NCBI GenBank assembly: GCA_022453515.1
Contig: JAJNNY010000006.1
Span: 310,001-374,000, forward strand
Reading direction: 5' to 3'
From: Astrocystis sublimbata
Taxonomy: Eukaryota; Ascomycota; Sordariomycetes; Xylariales; Xylariaceae
DNA length: 64,000 nucleotides
In this document: piece by piece, positions 23,871 through 34,667 of the stretch
Numbering within the stretch: position 1 is the first letter of the stretch
How the letters are laid out: each line of letters opens with the position of its first letter
The notes under the pieces: model-generated
Databases searched by the model: none
Seen by the model: only the letters and a program-made list of their open reading frames with translations
Told to the model about the DNA's origin: nothing
Translations under genes and position numbers: made by a program

Positions 23871-25868
23871 TTACATCGCAACCTCAATCAACATTCCCTT
23901 GTCTTCCTCAAGCACTCTAAGTCTCGCAAGGCGAAGAGCTTCCTTGAGTTGGTGCACAGTCTTCACTCGTAAACCCTGCATCCACACCCCCGGCTTGTTT
24001 TCGACACTGTTCTCCCAGCCAAGCTCAGATCCTGTTGCCGCCTCCGCTAGTGCGGCATAATTGGGCGTTGGGCGAAAAGAGACGTTGATTTCATCGTCGG
24101 AAGCAGACGTATTAAGACCGTCAGGATATACAAGTTGAGTGGAGTTTCGGGGAGCCTTCCAACCTAGATGTACAGTGAAGAGAGTTAGTGACAAGCCTAC
24201 AAAATGAGGAAAGGGCAGTAGTAACACTTCTTTCAACTGTCATATGACGAAGTGTGTTCTCGCTTATAAGGAAACTCTAAGACTGCAATCGCAATCAATT
24301 CAACTCACCTCCGTTGTTGAGAACAACTGTGAGAATTGGAATCTCGTATTTGCTAGCAACCCACAGCGCACTAGATGGTGCCGCGCACATGAAACTTCCA
24401 TCGCCGACGACTTGGCAGACTAAAGTCGGCTTTCGGTTGCCTTCGCTTTGCTCTGTGTCCGTGAGCGCCATCTTTACACCCAACGCTGCCCCGTTGCTCC
24501 ATCCTATGCCCGTGCCGCCACAATTGATCCAGCTTCCTGGACGGTCGGGTTGCAACTGATCGGCAAGGGCCTGCGCTGATGTCACAGCTTCGACAACAAA
24601 CGTAGTTGAATCAGGAAGCGCGGTCTTTAACAGACTGCCGATGTTGTGTATATCAAGTCTATCCTCGTCACCGAGGCGTACTTGCGAAGCAATCCCGGCC
24701 AAACGGTTTTTGTGCACAGCGGCACGCGCGTTCCTTCGAGCCGAGTATTTCGAGTCCTTAAGCGCGCTATTAATCGTCTCATTGCATTTTATGAAATCTA
24801 TGAGTTGAAGAAGGGAGGTGTGACTGTCCGCTTTCCACCGCCCGTGAGCGGGGAAGAAAGACACCGGAATCTGTTGATTGAGAGGGTCAATGTCTATATG
24901 GTATATCTTTGAACCCTTGGGAGGGGGGTTACGAGACGGGACCCATGGGACGTCACAGTCGAGAAGAAGAATCATATCGGCGTCTCTCGTGCATTCATGC
25001 GTACTGAAGCGCGAGCCCTCGGACGCGATGTGCGAAAACGGGAAGCACACGTCACTGCCACCTGTATCGTGAACGCGTAATCCCGGAATAAGGTCCGCGA
25101 GGGCGACGAGCAGCCCTGGCGTCCGTCTATCACGTCCAGAATACCCCGTGATGATAAGAGGACGTTCAGCCTGCACCAGGGCCATAGAAATATCGTGAAC
25201 AGCATCTGCCGGAAGCGCACTTGGTCCTATAGGCCCCCATTGATTGTGCTGCAGTGCGTACTGTTCAATCTTTTCCGCAAGCACTTCTCTTGCACCGGCA
25301 ATGTACACCGGCCCCTTGGGCGCCGAGCTAGCGAACTGCAGAGCGCGCCCGATGGTCTGTTTGACGTTAAGTCCCGTGCGAACTTCACCCGTATACCTAC
25401 AGTATTGCCGAACGATAGCCTTCTGATCCGGAGCATCCTGGAGCCAGTGCATGTACTCTGTTCGGGAACCTAAAAGCTCTCCCGACTCAGTATATGGGCA
25501 TAGCCCCGCGAATATGAATACCGGGACACGGCCCACGCTTGCATTATGGACGCCCTGCCCAAGAGCCTGAGTGCCGACATCAACATGCACGAGCACAGCC
25601 TGCGGCCGTCCCGTCACTCGAGCGTAACCGTCTGCCATAGAGATGGCAATGACTTCGGAAGGGCAAGTAATCATTCTGGGCCATCTCTGGGGGCGCTCTC
25701 TCTTGCCTTTCGCAATCGCCTCTATTATAGAGGGATGGTCGGAGCCGACGTTGACGAAGCAAGCCGTGATACCGGCCTTGAGAGCAGTGAGCACGACCTA
25801 TCCTTCATGAACATAGTGCTGATCGTACCTCCCAGAGACCCTCAAGCAGGGCGAATGCAGTTGTGTAC
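23871..25868 (-). CDS. Thiamine-diphosphate-dependent enzyme, acetolactate synthase-like (5' end unresolved)
   Basis: Exons 25868-25829, 25776-24309 and 24163-23871 join in frame to about 599 codons. The family is the TPP-dependent decarboxylase/acetolactate-synthase group. The first visible exon reads YTTAFALLEGLWE and continues as AGITACFVNVGSDHPSIIEA, the standard opening of this fungal subfamily. The cofactor-activating Glu is in CPSEVIAISMADGYARVTG; the TPP/metal motif is GDGSFMCAAPS to VVLNNGG. A spliced codon begins at 25868, so a short upstream exon, perhaps only part of the start codon, must lie further up; I could not place it. The final intron is unusually long (145 bp). The substrate is unknown: it is not obviously the branched-chain ILV2 enzyme, and resembles uncharacterised benzoylformate decarboxylase-like proteins. 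Confidence 0.85.
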
Positions 25869-26934
25869 CTGCTACACCAGTCAATAGCAGTCTTCGGGAC
25901 ATGGGGTGCATTTCAATGGAATAGTTCAAGCGGAGTGTGTGCTTGCCCTTCGGAATCAACTTTCGCATCTGGAATAGTTGAGCGATGCAAGGATCGAGAG
26001 TGATGGTAAATGATCGATCTCGAGATGCTAGGGGTCGCGTTGGAGCGAGCTCTGGAAGGTCGCAGTGGTGGGAAAGCCAAGGTCGAGGTGGTGACATGAC
26101 GGAACCCGTGGGCGTATCTGGTGGCCCTTAATACATTTGTTGATGGCTGAAAATTCCCGAGAGGAATCCCATGTCGCCGCGCCGCCATCTTGAGCTTCAT
26201 GACTGCAACAAGCGGTGCGCAGAACTAATAGGTAGGGAGCCCGTGGAAACCGATAGGTAGACGATTAGAGGAGGGGATCCCGGCTCGACCGATCTGCAGA
26301 GTATGTGGGTACGGATGTGTCGGCATGGGTCGGAATGCCGTTATATCGATGCGGGAATCGGGATGGGAATACAACGGCCTCCTACTAAATCCCCTATCAC
26401 GAGGTCAAACATTACAAACGACCTACTTGTTCCTCTCATCTTCCCATTCGAAAATTAAGCCCAACGAGAAAAACGCCAGGTTTAGATATGTTTCGCTGCC
26501 TAGCGCATCACAAGCATGATCTCAAGTTGTTGACTCCCCAAAATTCAACTGATATCGAATGAGCCGACAACGCGCAAGAGACGGCCTCAAAGTCACCTAG
26601 CTTCAGATGCTCGCAGGCTCAGGCAACTATCGCTTACGTCTTTCGCTTGAAAAGTGACCCATCACCAGGCAACTCCTGTCTGTATATACTGGCTTCCAAG
26701 AAGTGTTAATCATGTTACTACTCCATGCCGCCACTTGCCTCTAAAGTGGGTAAACTCCATTGATTATAATTACCTACCTAGTTAGGTATTGAACGACTTG
26801 CCGCCCACAAAGATAGGCACGCACAATGACCGTAGTGTTCACAATCAACGCTGCAGGCCGAGACATGTAAGCCCCGAGGGGAGGCCCTTCTGGACAGATA
26901 GGTATCTCAAATAATGTATTATTCATATTTAACC
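25869..26934. other. Intergenic, about 1.07 kb, probably with the missing first exon of the TPP enzyme
   Basis: A minus-strand open frame at 25913-26200 is Arg/Ser-rich and could be a presequence-like leader, but no good donor connects it to the acceptor at 25869-25870. A TACCTACCTAG motif lies near 26777. Confidence 0.4.
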
Positions 26935-28383
26935 TCACATACTAGTTTCGGCATAGCCCACACTAGGTACTTCGGCACTCGGTTGTTGTGTTGCTGCCCA
27001 ACGATTCCTCCAAGAAGCTGGGAGAGTTTGCTCTGTCATATCGGCACGCTCTCTGAGTTGTAAGGGTCCTTTCCCTGCTCGGTATACCTCCAACTTGAGG
27101 TGGCTTGATCGCCTGACTTCGGTGATTAGCTGATGAAGAAGGGTGGCGTATTTTTTCAGAGACTCTTGCTCCGACGTTTCCCACTCGTATACTGCCCCTC
27201 GGAAGTCTTGGACCTTGACCCACTGTGGCTCGTAGAGCCCGGATTTATGGTATGCGGTGACGAAGTATGGAACCTGTCGAATCCAAAGACGGGGTTTATT
27301 CACGCCTTTGTCTACTGGATTTCCCCGAGACTTGTACCTAGTCTTGATCTCCAGAAGTGTCTCTTGGGGTACTACCGTGCTAGACTGATGTATACGGATC
27401 GAGTCTGATAGTTGGTGAGACCGACTTAACTGTGGTCTATCGATAGCAATGTCGTGGCCATCGCTATCAGGCAAGTAGCCGTCACACTCGAAACGAACTA
27501 GACACTTCAGACCACCGAAATCGTAGGATACAATTCGCTGATGGCACTCATCAGCTATGTCGGCAGGGTTGCTTGACGTGAAGGCACTCAAAAACGAGCG
27601 AGAGTAGTCCTCCATAACAGGTATCACAACCCTCTTACGATTCATGGTCAGAAACAGAGTGTTTCCGATCATCTCGATGTTGAAACGGAATGTCCTATAC
27701 TCTGATTGGGTATATCGTAGCAGATCACCCAATGAGCTGGCGCAACCCATAATGTCGATACTTGCTGGGTCAAAGGCCTCGTTCATTGTGAACAAGGCTT
27801 GCACCGCTGGTAGCATGGGATGATCAGGGAAATGTGTGCCATTGCGATCAAGGAGGAGGTTGCCCTGGAAAACGGGAACCTGACAAGGTAGCGGAGGAGG
27901 TCGCCAAGCCGGGGGTCTGCCTAGATGTCAACGACTACATCAGCGTTCCCATTGAAGCGGTTCATTGAGATTGAATATCAACGTACCGGGTACGGTGATT
28001 CTGAGAGGCCCTTCCCCTTCAGTGTCGAACGTGTATGAGGCCGCGTATAAGCAGTTCGTAATGCGTGCGTCCCTCGAATGCGCCGAGGCTTCTACGGGAG
28101 TCACCGGAGAGTGCTCAGCCACTAGGCGTCCCAGTGGTCTCGCATAGCCATCCGCTCTAGGGGTTCCTCTCCTGTCACGACTCGGGGCTTCCCCAGAAGC
28201 GTACGAATATTTGCGGAATGGGACTACAAGGCAGGAAGATGCACCAGGTGCTTGTCGTGAGGTTGGTAGACTACCTCGAGTATCGGTGTGGCTCTCGTGG
28301 TGCTTGCTGGCGGAAAATGAGGGGAGATGAGTGTAACATGCCCTGTATTGAATGTTACGACTGACGACCCTCCCAGATGCCAT
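26935..28383 (-). CDS. Conserved fungal protein of unknown function
   Basis: Exon 1 28383-27987 and exon 2 27920-26935 join across a 66-bp phase-1 intron, giving about 460 residues. The junction reads RITVPGRPPAWRPPPLPCQ. The body includes FECDGYLP, a VVPQETLLEIKTRYK strand and PRLWIRQVPYFVTAYH. This order (VPG-PP-W, then DGY, then LEIKTR, then LW.SQ.P..V.AYH) matches a large Pezizomycotina family often mislabelled in databases as geranylgeranyl pyrophosphate synthetase. No Asp-rich prenyl-synthase motifs are present, so that label should not be used. The LEIKTR segment recalls nuclease-fold proteins, but this is only a thought. The N-terminal 130 residues are low-complexity. The start is the first in-frame ATG; earlier codons are non-ATG. 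Confidence 0.7.
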
Positions 28384-29667
28384 AGTGAGGCCACGCGACG
28401 TTTGGAATCCGAGTGCAAGGACTCCGGTACACTCGGTACCTGATGTTGTCGCCAATGAAGTTAGGTAAGCCGCTTACCTGCCTCGTTGCCGCGGCATGTT
28501 CTCCCCCGAATGCACCGAATGCAGGAACACTACCCCTCACGGTACCGTAGGTCCCTGTCACAAAGCCACCACCTATGGCGCCTTAATTGGAATGTTTCTC
28601 TAGAGTTGTAGTAGAACAATACAGCCGAAACATACCTACCTAGTGACACGGGTGCCCTGCAGCCTCGGCAAGTGCGTTGAGTTGGTTGCACAAGAGGCTT
28701 CGCCGGCCCACCTCGGGGATATTTTACAAGTGTTTTATCTAATTATACTCACTCGGATGTAAATACTTCCTACATCCCATCTTCAATTCACGAAAAGGCT
28801 GCGCTAGGTAACTTGTGGTAAGGGCCACTGGCCCTGCATTTAGTCCATCGCAGAGCCTCCTCGTCGTCATGCCCAATACGTCTTGACTGGGTCAGAAAGT
28901 TGTGGGGGGGACTCTTACCCATATTTCTTTTGCCCGTTTGATGTAGCTCTTGCCTTGCCGATTAAATAGTCTGTTGTGGCAGTTTCATACCTACCTAAGT
29001 AGGCAAGTGATCAAAGAAATATTGATCAATCATTACAGTGGTGATTTACATATGCGATAGATCATGGATGTGGATCTTGGGCGTGCACTGACAGGTTGTA
29101 TGTGGTATTAGCAGCTACGGCGATTCGTCCATGCTGGAGGTCTAGGGCCAGCATTGATATCAACATTCACAGATAGCTCGCACACATAACCTCTTGCCAG
29201 AGTAGCAGAGGTTGGTGCATGGGCATATGGTATTGTACGTACCTAGGTGTGCATACATACAATGACATTGGTTGTGGTGCAATATCGCGCTGGGGTTCTA
29301 CTACGCATAGATAGGTGTACGTGATGAGAGGGCTTACAAGTACGCGCTTGGCGGTGGAGCTTTATAATATAGGACTCGGGAATATGTGAGTGATTATGGA
29401 CAATCTTGAAGAGCTGCTATCGGTTTTCACAACTGCGCAAGAACCTGCATTGCTTGTCGCTAGAGACTACCTCTAAGTACTTAGTAGGTACCTAGGTATG
29501 GCTCGGTGTCTGTGTGCACCGTGCAATATGATCTATCTATTGGCCAACTAGGCCATATGATTATCGAATCGTAGACATATAGAACCCACAAGAGAGACCC
29601 AGCAATCTGGTAATCAATCGTCTTCCCGAGCCACGCCGGCAATGTCCACTTGCAGTGACGTTTCCAT
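28384..29667. other. Intergenic, about 1.3 kb
   Basis: No gene supported. TACCTAGGTA-type motifs occur near 28636, 29249 and 29486-29497. Confidence 0.5.
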
Positions 29668-30003
29668 CTAGCCCGAACTAGAGTTGGAACTAGAGTTTGA
29701 GCTGGAGCTCGACTGGGAGCTCGAGTTGGCGCGACGCTGGTCAGATTGCCCATTTGAGTTGGCGCGGCGGCGTTCTTCGTAATCATCCCTTGTGTAGTAG
29801 GAATTCGCCGCATCTCTCGTCGTGCGGAATGCGTCGCCCCAGATCTTCGGATCGGGCTGGTTCATAGTGGTGAAGCTCTTGAATGTGCTGTTGTTCAGTG
29901 CCGTGCCCTGTACGAAGGGCAACCCGCCCGATCCAGCACGTCCGCCAAAGAAAGGGATGGAGCCTGCAGCCCCGCCGAACGGGAATTGGTTGCGGGAAGA
30001 CAT
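29668..30003 (-). CDS. Small protein with Ser-rich tail, unknown function
   Basis: A single exon of 111 residues. The ATG at 30003 is the first in frame; the upstream extension begins at GTG. The N-terminal half is Gly/Phe-rich (FPFGGAAGSIPFFGGRAG), the middle reads DPKIWGDAFRTTRDAANSYY, then a charged RDDYEERRRANSN segment, and the end is a Ser/Asn homopolymer-like tail. There is no signal peptide or membrane segment. The ordered middle portion and clear codon structure suggest a real gene rather than chance. I do not recognise the family. Confidence 0.6.
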   Translation of the reverse strand: MSSRNQFPFGGAAGSIPFFGGRAGSGGLPFVQGTALNNSTFKSFTTMNQPDPKIWGDAFRTTRDAANSYYTRDDYEERRRANSNGQSDQRRANSSSQSSSSSNSSSNSSSG

Positions 30004-30636
30004 GGCAGTGGACCTGGTCTGATACGATGGATGAGATGGGGAGGGATATAGGGTGTACGGTGTGAGTACCTGAGAGGCTGAGTCGGTGGATGCTAAGGAA
30101 GAAGTCGAGAGTGCGAGGAGGGACACACGAGTTCCAAAAAGGTTGTGAGGTGAGGTCCGGAACCTACATGGGCGAAAGGAGGGGAGACCTATAGACTTTT
30201 ATGCCGTGCCATCTATTTACTCAAGTAACACGTAACTGTGGTTGGCGCGCCATGTACTTCCCGCGTGAGACGCGACCAGCAAGAGCAAGGTCTGTCATGC
30301 GGTGAAGACAGTCTGGCAGTTTCCATACAAGTATCCATGAACGTCAGCAGCCCTAAGGTTGCATACATATAGCATAAGGTACCGTACAGAGAGAGCATTG
30401 AGTGGTATATTGCCAGGCCTCAGCTGGGCTGCGTTCGCGTGCCGTCATCGTCCAAGATGATATGATGGCCCCCATGCGTGCCTTGGCCACCCCGCCACTC
30501 GGCAACTTCCCTTGGGAGTGGGCACCTACCTAGGTAACCTAGGTACACAGTGCCGACTCTCTGCTCGGCCCGCTCACAGTGCCGATCCTTCAGACCACGC
30601 TTCCTGCCTTAGTGTGCTTTTTCCCACATACCCACA

Positions 30637-30654
30637 TACCTACCTAGGTAGGTA
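30637..30654. repeat. Perfect 18-bp palindrome of the dispersed motif
   Basis: TACCTACCTAGGTAGGTA reads the same on both strands. It is the clearest single copy of the intergenic motif family. Confidence 0.9.
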
Positions 30655-30683
30655 TAGAGCAACGGGCTAATTATCCTTAGCAT

Positions 30684-30758
30684 GTGGGCGTAACATTAAG
30701 TGTCCGGGTCCACATCTACCTACACTCAACTACACCGGACACTTAATCTTACGCCCAC
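30684..30758. repeat. 24-bp inverted repeat, one mismatch, 27-bp spacer
   Basis: Left arm 30684-30707 (starts GTGGGCGTAACATTAAGTG) and right arm 30735-30758 are reverse complements except for one position. It could form a stable hairpin; a miniature element or hairpin RNA is possible. Confidence 0.8.
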
Positions 30759-30954
30759 GGGCTTAGGTACTCGCAGATGTTTAAGCTACCTACCTCAAGT
30801 ACGCCTCCCAGGAGGTAGTCGGAGCCCATGTCCCGGCCATTCGGAAAGCATACTCGTAGGCAAAAAACAAAAGGTCACAAAACCGTTAGTGCTAAGACAT
30901 CTCATCTATCTATGGAATCAAAGTTGGTGTCTGAGGGAGGGGCTTGCTATGATG

Positions 30955-30985
30955 TACCTAGGTAGGTACCTAGGTAGGTTAGGTA
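30955..30985. repeat. Extended TACCTAGGTAGG array
   Basis: Two overlapping copies of TACCTAGGTAGG followed by TTAGGTA, the longest uninterrupted stretch of the motif seen in the window. Confidence 0.8.
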
Positions 30986-32161
30986 GCGAATGGGCCCGCC
31001 CATGGGCATCTCCCAGGCGTCCCCGGATTTGTATGTGTGCTTCGGGAAGAGATTCGAATGGCAAGGCAGGCTAATCCGATGCCATGGTGGTACGGCCAAG
31101 GTAGGCCGCTTGAATTCATGGCCTTTCTAGGGCAGAAGTGAGATCCATACTCCCATAAAGTATCCCGGCTCACTTGTATAGTCGCGCATAGCCCTTCGAA
31201 ATAAATAGATCTGTCACATGAGTCAGCCACAGGCAGCGGCCCCGCCCGTAGTAGTAAACCTTCACTTTGCTCTCTTGGACCTAGCTACAACGGCGAGAAC
31301 GGCTATCTGCTGCCTACTACACTAATCAAGCGCACCGTTGCAGAGAGACCCTGAAGATTGCGCAGCAATTCTGGGCAAAAAGACGTGTGTGCCCCTCGAA
31401 CGATTCTTCCTTGCGCCTGCGTCGCCACGTAGGTGCTGCTCCATTTACCTGCTTTGTCCATGTATAAGTGGCGGACTATACATTCGGTGGTTTTGGTATT
31501 CCCATTCTGCTTTTCTTGTTGTTATTGTTTCTGTTGCTTATTGTTGCAGGAGCCGAGGTGGGAATCGGGCGATTTGCATCAGAACTCGGGGAATCCTGGC
31601 ACTACGGAGCATCAGTATGAGCCTGGGAACAGGCAAGATGCCCGAGACAACAAACGCCCCCGAGACACGGTAAGGTATGTACTCGTACCTAGGTAGGTGC
31701 CGACTCGATAGTCACCCCTCCCTGGAGAGGGGTCTCGCGGAAATAGTGCAGGAATTATTGACCTGCGAGGATCGTGGAGTTCAAGCTATGTCTCTCAATC
31801 CTGTTTTAGATACATAACGCACCATGACTTGCAGATTGACAGCCACCATACCATACCATACATAGGTGAGCTGGGCTTCCCGATCGCAATAGCGTTCAAT
31901 AGGCTACAGGCTCGACAGGTAAACATCGCATGCGTCGCTCACACTCCCATGGTGCTCGAGTGAAGATTGAGTAGATGTATGTCAATTGAGGTAGCTAATA
32001 TCTGCTGCGAGAGAAAATGCAAAATGCCCTTAGGCACGGTATCATATCCGGAGGTTCAAACGCCAAAAGCCATTCCCTAGGTATCTATATGAGTGCCGGC
32101 GGATGACTCCATTAGCCGCAGCTGCTCGTCAAAGAAGTAAGTATCGTAATGCCGTAACTGA

Positions 32162-32180
32162 TGGTGGTGGTGGTGGTGGA
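32162..32180. repeat. GGT trinucleotide microsatellite
   Basis: About five to six GGT units lie just beyond the 3' end of the Myb/SANT-like gene. Confidence 0.7.
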
Positions 32181-32197
32181 GCGAACGGCCTGGGCTC

Positions 32198-33004
32198 TCA
32201 ACTCCAGGTACCGTGCACCTTGCCCCGCCGTGGTCTTGACTTGACGCCAATGTCCCCGTTTCTTATCAACGATTTCCATCTTCTCTCTACACCGTTCTCG
32301 CTCCTGCCAACTTTCCGCGCGCAGTCCTGCCATTCCGACCTGGACAGCTTGAGTTTCTCGCATATGAGTTCTACAAGCACGCGGTCGTCCTCTAAGCTCC
32401 ACCGTTCGCCATCCACCTCTTGTTCTACCCCGGTGCCTTCTTTCGTGGTCTCCTCAGCCGTGGGTTCATGCAAGGCATGGAATGATGAGCGCTCGAGTCC
32501 AAGGGGTAGGTCGGCAGGGGCAATCCGTGCCCGCTTGGGTGTGGTAGGTGCAGGCGTGGTTTGACATGTATCTTCTGGCTCGTCCAGGTCGGAGCCACTC
32601 ATGTCCGAATCGCTGCAGGCATCGTCACCGCGGCCCATGTCGTCTTCTGAGGCGCGACGCCTCTTATTGAGGCCGCGAGGTGGCGCGACAGTGCGCTTGC
32701 GTATTCTTAATCGTTGGTCTCGATCCCCATTGGCGTTTTGCGGTCGCGGACGCAAGCGCATCTTGATTGGCGGAAATGGCGCATGGCTCAATGGAGGTGT
32801 TGGGAGTGGATCCAGTTGCGATGGTGTTGCTGAAGGTGCCGACAGCATACTCTGAAGCGCGCGACACGAGTTGACGATGGTGCCGATGGTGGTATGAGGA
32901 GATGTGGGCGGGCTTGCGGGAGGAGAGGCGAAAAGCGCGGCCTGGAGCCGCGTGATAGGCGGGCGCGCCATGTCGCATGACGACAGCGCCGAAGGCATCA
33001 ACAT
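32198..33004 (-). CDS. Myb/SANT-like DNA-binding domain protein
   Basis: A single-exon gene of 268 residues. The C-terminal part reads WSLEDDRVLVELICEKLKL, then SEWQDCARKVGRSENGVERR and WKSLI. The spacing of the Trp residues and the helix-turn-helix pattern fit a single Myb/SANT-type repeat, so nuclear DNA or chromatin binding is likely. The N-terminal two-thirds is low-complexity (Pro/Ser-rich, then the basic patch RGLNKRRRASEDD and an acidic SDSDMSGSDLDEPED), typical of regulators, with probable nuclear-localisation signals. Starts at 33004 (used) and at a later Met (MARPPITRLQ) are both possible. The target genes are unknown. Strong GC bias produces long frames on the opposite strand. Confidence 0.7.
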   Translation of the reverse strand: MLMPSALSSCDMARPPITRLQAALFASPPASPPTSPHTTIGTIVNSCRALQSMLSAPSATPSQLDPLPTPPLSHAPFPPIKMRLRPRPQNANGDRDQRLRIRKRTVAPPRGLNKRRRASEDDMGRGDDACSDSDMSGSDLDEPEDTCQTTPAPTTPKRARIAPADLPLGLERSSFHALHEPTAEETTKEGTGVEQEVDGERWSLEDDRVLVELICEKLKLSRSEWQDCARKVGRSENGVERRWKSLIRNGDIGVKSRPRRGKVHGTWS

Positions 33005-33905
33005 TGCAGCGTAGAAAATTAGGATCGAGGAGCGCGATATGGCAAAGCTTGAGAGGGTTTATCGAGGGCCGCAGTATGAGGTCGGCGTTGGGGGGGGATG
33101 CGCGTGGCCAGCGGGTGCGTCCCGATGCGACCAGGCTTACAGCAATGCGCGCGCGCGAGCGAGGCGGTATAGCGCTCGATGGCAGTGGTGAAGGTGTTGG
33201 GCAAAGGGAACGACGTTGCAATGGCGAGGCGATGCAGTCGAGTGCGCAACAGGCAATGCCAAGGGGTCAATTGATACTATTGGAAGCGATAGTGTCGGTT
33301 GCTATTGACAGCGAGGAATGCAGGGCGACGTGAGGGTGGGAGGGATGAGAAGGGTAGGTGTCTGGGGGAGGCGGGAAGCGGGAGGCGGACAGGAATAATG
33401 TACCTACCTAAGAGGCGGGAGAGAGGTGAAGTGCGCGCAGGCGTGCATGCGGGACCACCGCCAGAGCCACTAGAGCCATTACTAGAGCCACTGTAGCCAC
33501 CCCCAAGATTCCGCCAGTAGAGCTCCCTGGCTCAACCAACGTGGGTGGGCCACATGATTCGGTCAGAAAAGCGGGCTACCAGGTGTATAGCCAATCAGCA
33601 ACGCGTCGCGAAAGTCAGACACACTCTCACTCTCATACACATCCTCGACATCCATGATGTATTGAACACACTCTCACAACAGACTGCGCCAAATTGTGCA
33701 GGTTATGGGCTACCTACATAGTAGGTATGTGCCTACCTGGTAGGTAGGTACGTACTACTTGTAAAGGTGCAAAGGCGAGGAGGACCCACGACATATCACT
33801 GGCCCAGGATAGATGGAATATACCGATGCAATCTAGGACTATTATTATATGCGCTGCTCATTGTCTGCAGCCTTTTTACCTTAGGAACTGATGCCCATCT
33901 GGTCC

Positions 33906-33938
33906 TACCTAGGTACCCATGTGTACCTAGGTAGGTAC
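33906..33938. repeat. TACCTAGGTA motif cluster
   Basis: Two copies of the dispersed intergenic motif separated by a few bases. Confidence 0.75.
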
Positions 33939-34641
33939 ATGTAGATGTAGGTATGTAGAAGAGTATAATTATATGTAGATATTATCAGACCTGGCTAACA
34001 CGGAACAAGCGAGCTAGCTCACCGCATAGAGATCCTTGAAGCCAGGGAGGGTCCCTGGAATGCCGCGCTTCGTCTCTCGCGCCTGTCACCTTGGTCACTC
34101 GCGGAGCTAAGCAGCTCGATAATGCTAGATAGGCTCAATAGGGAGAGAGCTATGAATAAACCTAACCTAGGTAAGGCACAGACTACCTGGCTCGCCTGGG
34201 TAGAACATGCCGCCACACCCACCCCCGAACGCTGCAAGCACTTTATCAACTGCCACTGCGCCCTGATCGGCCGATTCAGTGCCGAAAGATGGGATCGGAA
34301 CACATTATCAAAGGTGGCCCTCGTTCCATGCCTCCCACCCTCCCTTCCGCCATCTAGGGTTAGCTACCATAGTAAGTGTCTCTCGCAGTATCAGCCACCC
34401 TCGAACCCCTTCGTGATTGTGACAGAGGGAGGCAACATGTGCAGAAACATATACCTCTATTCTCGCTGCCACTCAGGGTGTAGCCGCGTGCCGTGGTCAT
34501 TCAGGGCGAGATCAGCAGCCACTTTGTGTGAAACGTCTTGAACCGCCTGCGACCAAGTAAGATGAGAAAAGAAGCAGAGGAGGGATGTTATCGTCATCCA
34601 GGGTCTATTAATAAGCCTCGCGCTGGTGGTGTGTCTACTAA

Positions 34642-34667
34642 GGGTCACTATCAAGGGTCACTATCAA
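34642..34667. repeat. 13-bp tandem duplication
   Basis: GGGTCACTATCAA occurs twice back to back. Confidence 0.8.

Larger units (their letters stand above)
30004..32197. other. Intergenic, 2.2 kb, rich in palindromic repeats
   Basis: No gene supported. It has the densest set of TACCTAGGTA motifs in the window (30523-30545, 30637-30654, 30955-30985, about 31687), a 24-bp inverted repeat (30684-30758) and a (GGT)n run at about 32162-32180. Frames at 31338-31696 overlap each other and look like chance. Confidence 0.55.

Noticed and set aside
31338..31696. Two overlapping plus-strand frames
   Set aside because: No family resemblance and the two frames compete; not supported.
32664..33270. Several frames on both strands around the Myb-like gene start
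   Set aside because: Shadows of GC-rich low-complexity coding and promoter DNA.
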